Positions 43,283 through 50,616 of a DNA stretch of 64,000 nt are shown one piece after another. This DNA is from Bacteroidetes bacterium UBA2475 (GTDB taxonomy: Bacteria; Bacteroidota; Bacteroidia; B-17B0; Aurantibacillaceae). Position 1 is the stretch's first letter. Each line of letters starts with the position of its first letter. The translations under genes and the position numbers were made by a program. The notes below the pieces were generated by a model. It ran no database searches and was not told the origin of the DNA. It worked only from the letters and a program-made list of their open reading frames with translations. The stretch covers positions 62,001-126,000 of the forward strand of contig DDPF01000010.1 of the NCBI GenBank assembly GCA_002342065.1, written 5' to 3'.

Positions 43283-44132
43283 AATAACCGAATGTCCGCG
43301 CGATGCCATGCAGGGAATCAAACAAATGATACCCGCAGACTTAAAAGCAAAATACATTAACCAATTATTAAAAGTTGGTTTTGATACTATTGATTTTGGA
43401 AGCTTTGTGTCACCCAAAGCTATACCGCAAATGCAGGATACTGCCGAGGTTTTAAAGAAACTAGACCTTTCAAAAAGCAATTCAAAATTACTTGCTATTA
43501 TTGCCAACAAGCGCGGCGCCGAAGATGCTTTACAATTTAACGAGATAAGTTATCTGGGTTTTCCGTTCTCTATTTCAGAAACCTTTCAGCAACGCAATGC
43601 CAATTCAAGCATCCAGGAATCGTTAGGACGTGTTGAAGAGATCCAGAAATTATGTTTAAAGGCCAACAAAAAATTACTGGTCTATATTTCTATGGCTTTT
43701 GGAAATCCATATGGCGATGTGTGGCATGCCGATATTGCCATTGACTGGTGTAAAAAACTGAATCAATTAGGTATTACGGATCTTGCCCTTGCCGATACGA
43801 CCGGTTCTTCAAACCCTGAAAGCATTACGCAGTTATTTACGGCTTTGATCCCCGAACTTAAAACTGTGAATTTTGCAGCGCATTTACACTCAACCAAAGA
43901 TAAAGCCCAGGAAAAGATACATGCTGCCTACCAAAGCGGTTGCCGTAGTTTTGATGTTGCTGTTCACGGTTTTGGTGGTTGCCCTATGGCGGCCGACGAC
44001 CTTACCGGTAATATTCCAACCGAGAGTTTGGAAGATTATGCTGTTAAGAACAACATCCCCTTAAACGTAAATAAAGCCGAGTTGAATAAAAGTTATGAAA
44101 GCAGTTGGGAAATATTTAATATTTATCATTAA
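43275..44132 (+). CDS. mvaB: Hydroxymethylglutaryl-CoA lyase
   Basis: Cleaves HMG-CoA to acetyl-CoA and acetoacetate, in leucine degradation and ketone-body metabolism. The 285-aa protein has the TIM-barrel start IKITECPRDAMQG (R9-D10 as catalytic/metal residues), KLLVYISMAFGNPYG and HLHSTKDKA near the metal site, and VHGFGGCPMAADDLTGNIPTE. The last contains the catalytic Cys (C236) of the HMGL signature. The C-terminus is standard. It sits in an overlapping trio with pyrD and a lipoprotein. Confidence 0.92.
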   Translation: MIKITECPRDAMQGIKQMIPADLKAKYINQLLKVGFDTIDFGSFVSPKAIPQMQDTAEVLKKLDLSKSNSKLLAIIANKRGAEDALQFNEISYLGFPFSISETFQQRNANSSIQESLGRVEEIQKLCLKANKKLLVYISMAFGNPYGDVWHADIAIDWCKKLNQLGITDLALADTTGSSNPESITQLFTALIPELKTVNFAAHLHSTKDKAQEKIHAAYQSGCRSFDVAVHGFGGCPMAADDLTGNIPTESLEDYAVKNNIPLNVNKAELNKSYESSWEIFNIYH

Positions 44133-44157
44133 TTTGAAGAGTTTATTTGAATTTATA

Positions 44158-44280
44158 TTGTAAAATTGTTTAGGCTTAATTTTTGAGCGAAACGAGGCAA
44201 ATTTTGCAGGCATAATTAATGGTTTATGACGAAAAATTTAACGAAGTTGCAGCCAAAAAAGAAGCTTAAACAAATTGTAA
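44158..44280. repeat. Inverted-end intergenic element
   Basis: TTGTAAAATTGTTTAGGCTT at 44158-44177 is inverted to AAGCTTAAACAAATTGTAA at 44262-44280. The 80-odd bases between include GGCAAATTTTGC. It lies in the gap after mvaB and has no long frame. Confidence 0.5.
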
Positions 44281-44321
44281 GATAGATTCAAACAAACTCT
44301 AAAATATTTAAATCCCGGGTT

Positions 44322-45182
44322 GTGATCAAATTAAAAGCCAAAATAATTTTACTCTGTTTTATTTCTGTTAATTTATTTTCGCAAAAAGAATTTGATAAAT
44401 ACGGTCCGGCCGGTTGCGTAGTTTACACCGATCTTAAAGAAGCCCTTAAAGTTGAGGGCCGCGTTTATAAACTTGATCTTAGCTACAAAAAAATTGAACC
44501 AAAGGTTTACGAAAAACTTTCAAAATTAAAAGACTTACAAGCTTTAAAACTTGGCAGCAACGAACTAACTGATTATCCAAAAGGTTTTGATGCGCTTACC
44601 AATCTTGTTTATTTTGCTTCATACAATAATAAGCTCACCAGCTTCCCTCCCAACTTAAGACCCTTTAGTTTATTATATTATTTGGAACTACAGCATACAA
44701 AAATTGACAGCATCCCCGCTCAAATTGCTTTTTTAAATAAACTGCAATCTTTTAAGTTTGGCAATACAGATGATACGTTAAGTTTACCCACCACTTTAAA
44801 TTTTTTAAAGAACTTAAAGGACATTAGTATTGAGAATTGTGTGATGGATAGTTTTCCGAAACAGCTCTTTAAAGTTACTACCCTAAATTTCTTGAACCTC
44901 TCAAACACCAACACACATTATTTGACAAGACATTTTGAACGTTTTCAAAACCTGGAGGTTTTAATTATTGAAAATAATCCTTTAGCTACAATACCATTTG
45001 AGATCTACAAAGCACAAAAATTGCGTCTTATTTCTTTAAGAGGAAACAAACTTACCAAACTGCCAGACAGCATTTCTCAGTTAGAGAATTTGACTTTACT
45101 TGACTTGAGGGGAAATCCGATGGATAAGGAAGAGATCGAAAAACTAAAGATCCTTTTACCAGGCTGTGAAATTAAATTTTAA
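44322..45182 (+). CDS. Secreted leucine-rich repeat protein
   Basis: A 286-aa protein starting at GTG 44322, with signal peptide MIKLKAKIILLCFISVNLFS and cleavage before QKEFDKYG. After a short cap with GPAGCVVYTDLKEAL it carries about 8-9 LRR units of the type LxxLxxLxLxxNxLxxLPxxI. Examples are LQALKLGSNELTDYPKGFDA, LVYFASYNNKLTSFPPN and LRLISLRGNKLTKLPDSISQ. It forms a binding surface at the cell surface or periplasm; partner unknown. Convergent with the M23 peptidase gene, overlapping by 11 bp. Confidence 0.88.
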   Translation: MIKLKAKIILLCFISVNLFSQKEFDKYGPAGCVVYTDLKEALKVEGRVYKLDLSYKKIEPKVYEKLSKLKDLQALKLGSNELTDYPKGFDALTNLVYFASYNNKLTSFPPNLRPFSLLYYLELQHTKIDSIPAQIAFLNKLQSFKFGNTDDTLSLPTTLNFLKNLKDISIENCVMDSFPKQLFKVTTLNFLNLSNTNTHYLTRHFERFQNLEVLIIENNPLATIPFEIYKAQKLRLISLRGNKLTKLPDSISQLENLTLLDLRGNPMDKEEIEKLKILLPGCEIKF

Positions 45183-46155
45183 TCTTTTGGCCAATTCTTA
45201 AAACTGTAGTTTCTTTTAATTTATTCTTTTTGCAAAGAGCCTTAATAGTTGTATGATTGCGCTTGGCTATCTTTCCTAAATTATCACCGTTTCTTACATA
45301 ATAGATTCCGTTCTTAGCACCAGGTCCTGCATATTTAGCACCTTTAGCATTAGATCTTGCGTAACCAATATCTTTTCTGTGACGGGTATGTAAAGCTCTT
45401 AGATCGTATTTATTTTCAACATCAGCTTTGCGTAAAGTAAAGCAGTAGTCTTTTAATGTGCCTTTATCGTAATCAATAAAATCTTCAGTATCTAAAGCCT
45501 GCCCTAAATAACGGAATTCAAAATGTAAGTGGCTTCCGCGCGAACGACCGGTGTTTCCACCCAAACCAATTAGTGCGCCTGCAGCAAGTGATTGTCCCGG
45601 TTCTACCAAAATTTTTGATAAGTGACCATAAACAGTTTCCAGACCATTGTTATGTCTTATAATTACACAGTTACCATAACCCTGGCAATATTTAGCCAAA
45701 CGCACCATTCCGTCAAATGCAGAAACAACCTGGTCGCCGGTTTCAAGGTCAATATCAGTGCCGTAATGTGGGCGGTATCTTCTCCAACCAAAAACGCTGG
45801 TCTTGCCACCTTTAAAAGGCATAACAAAACCGCCATCGCCTTCATTAGTTAACTGGATGATAACGCTGTCTGTCTTAAAACTTTCTGTAAAATTATATGG
45901 GTGTGCCCAAACGGTATCCCAAGTTGCATAAAGGTCATGACTCGGGAAAAGGATCTGCGTAGTATCTGCAGTTTCATCGTCTCCCTCTATAATGTTCTCG
46001 TTATTAACAACAAACTTGGTAGTATCGTCCTTTTTAGTTTTGTTCTTTTTATCGTCTCCGCGCTTGGTCTTATCATCATGGGATGAACCACTGATTGCAT
46101 TTAGGTTAAAAAACCCTATACAAGTAATTGATAATATGACGAATAGCCTTTTCAT
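45172..46155 (-). CDS. M23 peptidase with C-terminal LysM domain
   Basis: A 327-aa envelope protein with signal peptide MKRLFVILSITCIGFFNLNA. After a Lys/Asp-rich linker comes a lysostaphin-type M23 domain: YRPHYGTDIDLETGDQVV with the H-x3-D metal motif, VYGHLSKILVEPG and HLHFEFRYLG with the H-x-H. A LysM domain (YYVRNGDNLGKIAKRNHTT to LRIGQKIKI) ends the protein. It probably cuts peptidoglycan cross-links or activates an amidase during division and wall growth. Confidence 0.93.
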   Translation of the reverse strand: MKRLFVILSITCIGFFNLNAISGSSHDDKTKRGDDKKNKTKKDDTTKFVVNNENIIEGDDETADTTQILFPSHDLYATWDTVWAHPYNFTESFKTDSVIIQLTNEGDGGFVMPFKGGKTSVFGWRRYRPHYGTDIDLETGDQVVSAFDGMVRLAKYCQGYGNCVIIRHNNGLETVYGHLSKILVEPGQSLAAGALIGLGGNTGRSRGSHLHFEFRYLGQALDTEDFIDYDKGTLKDYCFTLRKADVENKYDLRALHTRHRKDIGYARSNAKGAKYAGPGAKNGIYYVRNGDNLGKIAKRNHTTIKALCKKNKLKETTVLRIGQKIKI

Positions 46156-46298
46156 TTTTTCAAGAAGATTTGCAAAGATTAATTTTTTAACGAGAAAAGC
46201 AAACCCTACGTTCCCTTTTTAGGGGGAAAGTTATCAACATTTAACTTTTTTAGGACTTTTTTGTGGGGAAATCACTACATTATTCCCCAAATGTTAAA

Positions 46299-46811
46299 TT
46301 ATTGGTCCAAGAATTCGAATTTTGAGTTTTTTTCAGGATTAGTGCATTTGAGGCTTTTTTTGGAATTATTCACCTCTATTTCTACAATATTTATCTGCTC
46401 TTTTAAATGATCATATAATAAGGTATTGTCTACTTCCACTTTTTTTGGCGTTTCGCTTTTATCAAATTCAAGATACATTAATACAGATTCTTCTTCCCTC
46501 TCAAAACCAATTAATTTATAATTTATCTTTTTATCGTTCACCTTCAATTCAAAGTGTTTTTTTAAATAGTCATATAATATAGTAGTAACTGATTCTTTGT
46601 TCTTTACATTAATAAGGTCGACTGTATTTTTGTGGCTCTTTTTTAAAGCGCCTTCCAGATCATTGGTAAAGAGCTTTACAGAGCCTTGCAGACTTTTTTC
46701 TTTGTCATTGTATTTAAGATCGATAACGCCTAAATAAAAAGGATGTTTAAAGGCCAGCAAAAAAAATACTGAGGCCAGAACTAAAAATTTAAATGTATTT
46801 GCTTTTAACAT
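46299..46811 (-). CDS. DUF6702-like protein
   Basis: A 170-aa protein with an N-terminal hydrophobic signal/anchor (FKFLVLASVFFLLAFKHPFY). The HPFYLGVIDLKYNDKEKSLQ start and the C-terminal LLYDHLKEQINIVEIEVNN, with strands ending in KSLKCTNPEKNSKFEF, match the DUF6702 family seen beside M1 aminopeptidase genes in many Bacteroidota. It is divergent from an M1 peptidase gene here, which supports the assignment. Molecular function is unknown. Confidence 0.75.
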   Translation of the reverse strand: MLKANTFKFLVLASVFFLLAFKHPFYLGVIDLKYNDKEKSLQGSVKLFTNDLEGALKKSHKNTVDLINVKNKESVTTILYDYLKKHFELKVNDKKINYKLIGFEREEESVLMYLEFDKSETPKKVEVDNTLLYDHLKEQINIVEIEVNNSKKSLKCTNPEKNSKFEFLDQ

Positions 46812-46862
46812 CGCTTCAAAGTTAATGTTTTAAGCACATAATAAAACAACACTTAATTTTTT

Positions 46863-47010
46863 TTACCACATAGACACATAGTTTATTCATAGGACCAACA
46901 AAATTGCAAAAAGTAACACATAGGATTTTCTTCGCTTGCGAAGAAAATCCTATGTGAACCTTTCTTTTAGGCGGTTAGCTGAGCCTTTTCCTATGTGCCT
47001 ATGTGGTTAA
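46863..47010. repeat. MITE-like element, copy C
   Basis: Ends TTACCACATAGACACATAG (46863-46881) and CTATGTGCCTATGTGGTTAA (46991-47010) match copies A and B. The core hairpin is longer: CACATAGGATTTTCTTCGC / inverted at 46917-46935 and 46938-46956, a perfect 19-bp stem with a 2-base loop. It therefore contains another CACATAGG arm. Followed by CTTTTAGGCGGTTAGC as in the other copies. Confidence 0.8.
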
Positions 47011-47122
47011 ATTTTATACGGTTAATTTAGTTCACATAGCTAAATCACCCCAAATGGGGGTTGTGCGCGTTGATTTAAACCTATAATTTAGCCTTGTATA
47101 AACTCTACAATTAAAATTTAAT

Positions 47123-49498
47123 ATGTCTACTTTATTTAAAAAGAATAGAAAAGCATTTGTTGGGATTTTTTTAATTCTCATCAGCCTTGTTTCTTTCTCA
47201 CAAAACATTCATAACAATCCAACTTCTAACCACGGTAACCGTTTTGAACAGTTAGGAACTATTCTTCCTACACCAAACGAATACCGCACAGCTTCCGGCG
47301 CACCGGGAAGTAAATACTGGCAACAAAAAGCCGATTATGATATTGATGTAAAACTCGATGAAAAAAATCTTTCTATTGTTGGTACCGAAACTGTTACATA
47401 CCACAACAACTCCCCTGATATTTTAAATTACATCTGGTTACAGTTAGACGAGAACCAACACGATCCAACTAACGAAGTAAATTATTTTGACGAGAATAAA
47501 TTATACGAACCTATTACCGAACAAGCCATTAAAAGTTTACAGACAAAAGAAAATTTAGCAGGCCTCGGCGATAAAATTGACGCTGTTACTGACGAACTTG
47601 GTAAAGCTTTAAAATATACTATTAACGGAACCATGATGCGTATTGATCTTCCAAAAGGTTTAGCATCAAAAGCAAAAACAAAATTTGTTGTAAAGTGGCA
47701 TTATAAAATGATAAACCGCACCATGTATGGCGGACGCGGCGGTTATGAATACTTTCCTGAGGACGGAAATTATTTGTTTACCATGACACAGTGGTACCCG
47801 CGTTTATGTGTGTACAGTGATTTTCACGGTTGGCAAAATAAACAATTTACGGGTCGTGGTGAATTTGCTTTAGCCTTTGGAAATTTTAAAGTAAAAATGA
47901 CAGTTCCATCAGATCATTTGGTTTGTTCTACCGGCGAATGTCAAAACTACCAACAGGTTTTAACGCCTGCACAATTTGGTCGCTGGACAAAAGCACAAAC
48001 TGCAACTGAGCCTTTAGAGATCGGTTTATTAGCAGATGCTATTGAAGCAGAAAAAAGCGGCGCAAAAGGAGCAGCGGCTCAAAAAACAAAAACATTTATT
48101 TTTAAAGCAGACAGCGTGCGTGATTTTGCCTGGGGCTCTTCGCGTAAATATTGCTGGGATGCAATGCCTGTAAATGTAGAAGGAAAAAAAGTAATGTGCA
48201 TGAGTTTTTATGGTAAAGAGGCTTATGGTTTGTACCGTAAATATTCTACCAAAGTGGTGGCGCATACCATTAAAACGTATTCAAAATACACCATTCCATA
48301 TCCCTACCCTGTAGCACAAAGTATTGAAGCCGCTAATGGTATGGAGTACCCGATGATCTGTTTTAATTTTGGAAGAACAGAAAAAGACGGAACTTACACT
48401 GAAGGTTCTAAGAACGGAATGATCTTGGTTATTATTCACGAAGTTGGACATAACTTTTTCCCTATGATCATTAACTCTGACGAGCGCCAATGGAGTTGGT
48501 TAGATGAAGGCTTAAATACTTTTGTGCAATTTTTAACGGAACAAGAGTTTGATTCAAACTATCCTTCGCAACGCGGACCTGCACATAAAATGACAGACTA
48601 TATGCGTTTACCAAAAAGTCAGTTAGAACCAATTATGACCAACAGCGAAAACATTATTGGTTTTGGTCCTAACGCTTATGGCAAACCTGCAACTGCTTTA
48701 AATATTTTACGCGAAACTGTAATGGGCCGCGAGCTGTTTGATTTTGCCTTTAAACAATATTGCACACGCTGGGCATTTAAACATCCGGAGCCTGCAGATT
48801 TTTTCCGCAGCATGGAAGACGCCAGCGCGGTTGATCTTGATTGGTTTTGGAGAGGTTGGTTCTACGATATTGAACCGGTTGATATTGCTATTGATACGGT
48901 GAAAGCATTTACAATGGTAAAAGGAAATAAGTTCCCGGTGTTGTTTGATACAACTTACACTTTCCCGAGACAAAAAGAATTTGAATTTATTACACAAACG
49001 CGTAACAAAAAGGCAGGCTTAACTTCTTTAGTAGATAAGGATACAACCCTGCGCGATTTTTATTACCACTACAAACCAAAAGAAATTACCAAAGATGTAA
49101 AGAACCGTTTTGAAGATATAGAACCCATTAGCGATACAGCTTTGGCAAAATACGACAGTAAATTTGTTTACGAAATAAGATTTAAAAATAAAGGCGGTTT
49201 AGTATCGCCATTAATTATTGAATTTAATTATACAGATGGCAGCAGCGAGGTAGAACGCATTGGTGCTTACGTGTGGCGTAAGAACGAATATGAAGTGACC
49301 AAAACTTTTATGAAAAATAAAAAAGTGGCCAGTATTATTTTAGATCCAATGCGTGAGACCTGCGACATTAACGAGCGTAACAACGGCTGGAATGTAAAAG
49401 CAGAACCAAGCAAGTTTGATCTCTTTAAAGCCAAAGCCGCTAAAACCCGTGGCCAAAGCACTGGCGATAATCCTATGCAAAAAGCGAAGGGGAAGTAA
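47123..49498 (+). CDS. M1 family zinc metallopeptidase, secreted
   Basis: A 791-aa aminopeptidase-like protein with signal peptide GIFLILISLVSFS. M1 features: a beta-rich N-terminal domain (DVKLDEKNLSIVGTETVTYH), and zinc site HEVGH at 439-443 with third ligand E462 in WLDEGLNTF, which gives the exact HExxH-x18-E spacing. A later C-terminal domain of about 250 residues follows. The usual GxMEN exopeptidase motif appears as AANGMEYPMICF near 400, so the substrate may differ from standard aminopeptidases. Divergent from the DUF6702-like gene with a MITE element between; its own terminator follows. Confidence 0.92.
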   Translation: MSTLFKKNRKAFVGIFLILISLVSFSQNIHNNPTSNHGNRFEQLGTILPTPNEYRTASGAPGSKYWQQKADYDIDVKLDEKNLSIVGTETVTYHNNSPDILNYIWLQLDENQHDPTNEVNYFDENKLYEPITEQAIKSLQTKENLAGLGDKIDAVTDELGKALKYTINGTMMRIDLPKGLASKAKTKFVVKWHYKMINRTMYGGRGGYEYFPEDGNYLFTMTQWYPRLCVYSDFHGWQNKQFTGRGEFALAFGNFKVKMTVPSDHLVCSTGECQNYQQVLTPAQFGRWTKAQTATEPLEIGLLADAIEAEKSGAKGAAAQKTKTFIFKADSVRDFAWGSSRKYCWDAMPVNVEGKKVMCMSFYGKEAYGLYRKYSTKVVAHTIKTYSKYTIPYPYPVAQSIEAANGMEYPMICFNFGRTEKDGTYTEGSKNGMILVIIHEVGHNFFPMIINSDERQWSWLDEGLNTFVQFLTEQEFDSNYPSQRGPAHKMTDYMRLPKSQLEPIMTNSENIIGFGPNAYGKPATALNILRETVMGRELFDFAFKQYCTRWAFKHPEPADFFRSMEDASAVDLDWFWRGWFYDIEPVDIAIDTVKAFTMVKGNKFPVLFDTTYTFPRQKEFEFITQTRNKKAGLTSLVDKDTTLRDFYYHYKPKEITKDVKNRFEDIEPISDTALAKYDSKFVYEIRFKNKGGLVSPLIIEFNYTDGSSEVERIGAYVWRKNEYEVTKTFMKNKKVASIILDPMRETCDINERNNGWNVKAEPSKFDLFKAKAAKTRGQSTGDNPMQKAKGK

Positions 49499-49502
49499 TT
49501 CT

Positions 49503-49532
49503 CCGCAGGATTTGTAATCCTGCGGTTTTTTT
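49503..49532 (+). terminator. Terminator after the M1 peptidase gene
   Basis: CCGCAGGATT (49503-49512) pairs with AATCCTGCGG (49516-49525), TGT loop, then seven T. Confidence 0.85.
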
Positions 49533-49535
49533 AGA

Positions 49536-49563
49536 CCTAATTTTTGCCTTTCTTTTTGCTTAA
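49536..49563. repeat. Orphan end fragment beside copy 2 of the long element
   Basis: CCTAATTTTTGCCTTTCTTT continuing TTGCTTAA matches the reverse complement of the copy 1 right end (7866-7895) except for three small changes. It lies ten bases outside the left end of copy 2. Confidence 0.6.
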
Positions 49564-49572
49564 TATTTTTTT

Positions 49573-50089
49573 GTCACTTTTGGCGCGCAAAAGTAACCAA
49601 AACGCATTTGATCTTTTGAAGGAGATTTTTCCTTTCGCGACGTAGAACAGCGAAAGCAAAACCGCTGCCTCGCTAAGCTCATTTTCTGCACGCCTAATCA
49701 ACTAACTGCCTAGCTTAGCTCGCTCGCTATCTCTGCAAAAGATCAAGATCGAAAACTCAAACACCTGTGCGCAAAGCTACATCCGGATATCTGTCCGCGT
49801 AAGCACACACAACATAATGGCCTCAAAGAAATTCCGTACGATTTGAGTTTTAATTTTTTATCCTGGCAAATTTTAAGAGCATAATCCAATTAACATATTT
49901 ATGCGTTTTGCTGCTCTTAAAATTATTCGAGCCCTCGCTGTCTGAGCCCCTTACAGCAGAATTACGTGAAGGGGCGAGTTTGCGGGCGACACAAAAAAAT
50001 TAAAACTACAAATCAAGGAATTTGTTTGTGAGCCTTGATTTTTTGGTTACTTTTTGATCAAGCAAAAAGTGACGGCAAGAAATAAGTTC
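49573..50089. repeat. Long dispersed element with palindromic ends, copy 2 (swapped core)
   Basis: The left 200 bases match copies 1 and 3 (GTCACTTTTGGCGCGCAAAA, GCCTCGCTAAGC, GTCCGCGTAAGCACAC). The right end TTTTTGATCAAGCAAAAAGT and the GACGGCAAGAAATAAGTTC extension match the inverse of copy 3. The core differs from copies 1 and 3: perfect 13-base arms AATTTTAAGAGCA / TGCTCTTAAAATT, plus outer TTTTAATTTTTT / AAAAAAATTAAAA, and a GC-rich centre with GAGCCCTCGCTGTCTGAGCC. With the REP and small gene this fills the 1118-bp gap 49499-50616. Confidence 0.8.
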
Positions 50090-50100
50090 AATATTTTTTA

Positions 50101-50160
50101 CCTCCCCCATCGCTAAAGCGACACCCCCCTCTTGAGGGAGTGCCCGGAGGGCTATGGAGG
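50101..50160. repeat. REP-like element, second copy
   Basis: CCTCCCCCATCGCTAAAGCG followed by ACACCCCCCTCTTGAGGGAG and TGCCCGGAGGGCTATGGAGG. The part from 50122 is the inverse of 17457-17494. Two hairpins, CCCTC/GAGGG and GCCC/GGGC, and CCTCC..GGAGG outer ends. Confidence 0.75.
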
Positions 50161-50274
50161 AAATTTTGAATCATCTCAAATTAACACCGTTCTCACTTTT
50201 TGTTGTTTATAAAACAGCTGGTAAAATGTGTTATTGCTCTTTTAATAAAAAACGTTTTGTATTAACTTCATTGT

Positions 50275-50442
50275 ATGCAAAACAACACACAAAACCTACC
50301 AAACAGCAACTTTATTAAGTCGCTGATAAAAATCGCCAACCCTGATTGGACAGCCGAACAAATTGAGGCTGAAGCCCAAAAGAAAATGCTTGAAATTACC
50401 AACGGTAATGATGATGGCAGTTGCGAATTTTGTTCCAGTTAG
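50275..50442 (+). CDS. Small protein with C-terminal CxxC, 55 aa
   Basis: An open frame from ATG 50275 to TAG 50442. It reads MQNNTQNLPNSNFIKSLIKI and then ANPDWTAEQIEAEAQKKMLE, ending in GNDDGSCEFCSS. It has no signal peptide. The N-terminal part is Asn-rich, the middle (IKIANPDWTAEQIEAEAQKKML) is an amphipathic helix, and the tail has a C-x-x-C preceded by a short linker. Codon use looks coding (mostly synonymous third-base variety, no rare stops). No family recognised. It is isolated between repeat elements, with gaps to both neighbouring genes. A redox, metal-binding or precursor-peptide role is conceivable but unproven. Confidence 0.6.
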   Translation: MQNNTQNLPNSNFIKSLIKIANPDWTAEQIEAEAQKKMLEITNGNDDGSCEFCSS

Positions 50443-50462
50443 GTTTGTATTAATAAGGCGCA

Positions 50463-50477
50463 CGGATTACAAATCCG
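50463..50477. repeat. Short hairpin CGGATT/AATCCG
   Basis: CGGATT-ACA-AATCCG within GCGCACGG...CCGAGCGAACGGGG. Its stem is the inverse of GGATT-TGT-AATCC in the M1 terminator, so it may be a related dispersed palindrome. No T-tract. Confidence 0.5.
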
Positions 50478-50616
50478 AGCGAACGGGGTGAAGTAAACCT
50501 TACTTAATTCATTCTAATAATTATCTGGTTTCGAACTAACCCAGATACATTTCGGTATCTTTTTCCAAGCAGGAAAATATTTGCTCATTTTTCAGTAATT
50601 TTAATGCTGTACAAAA

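Noticed and set aside
46231..46240. TTATCAACAT near a DnaA-box-like sequence, possible origin
   Set aside because: Only one imperfect box in a short gap, without dnaA or dnaN, repeats of the box or a clear duplex-unwinding region; not enough for an origin.
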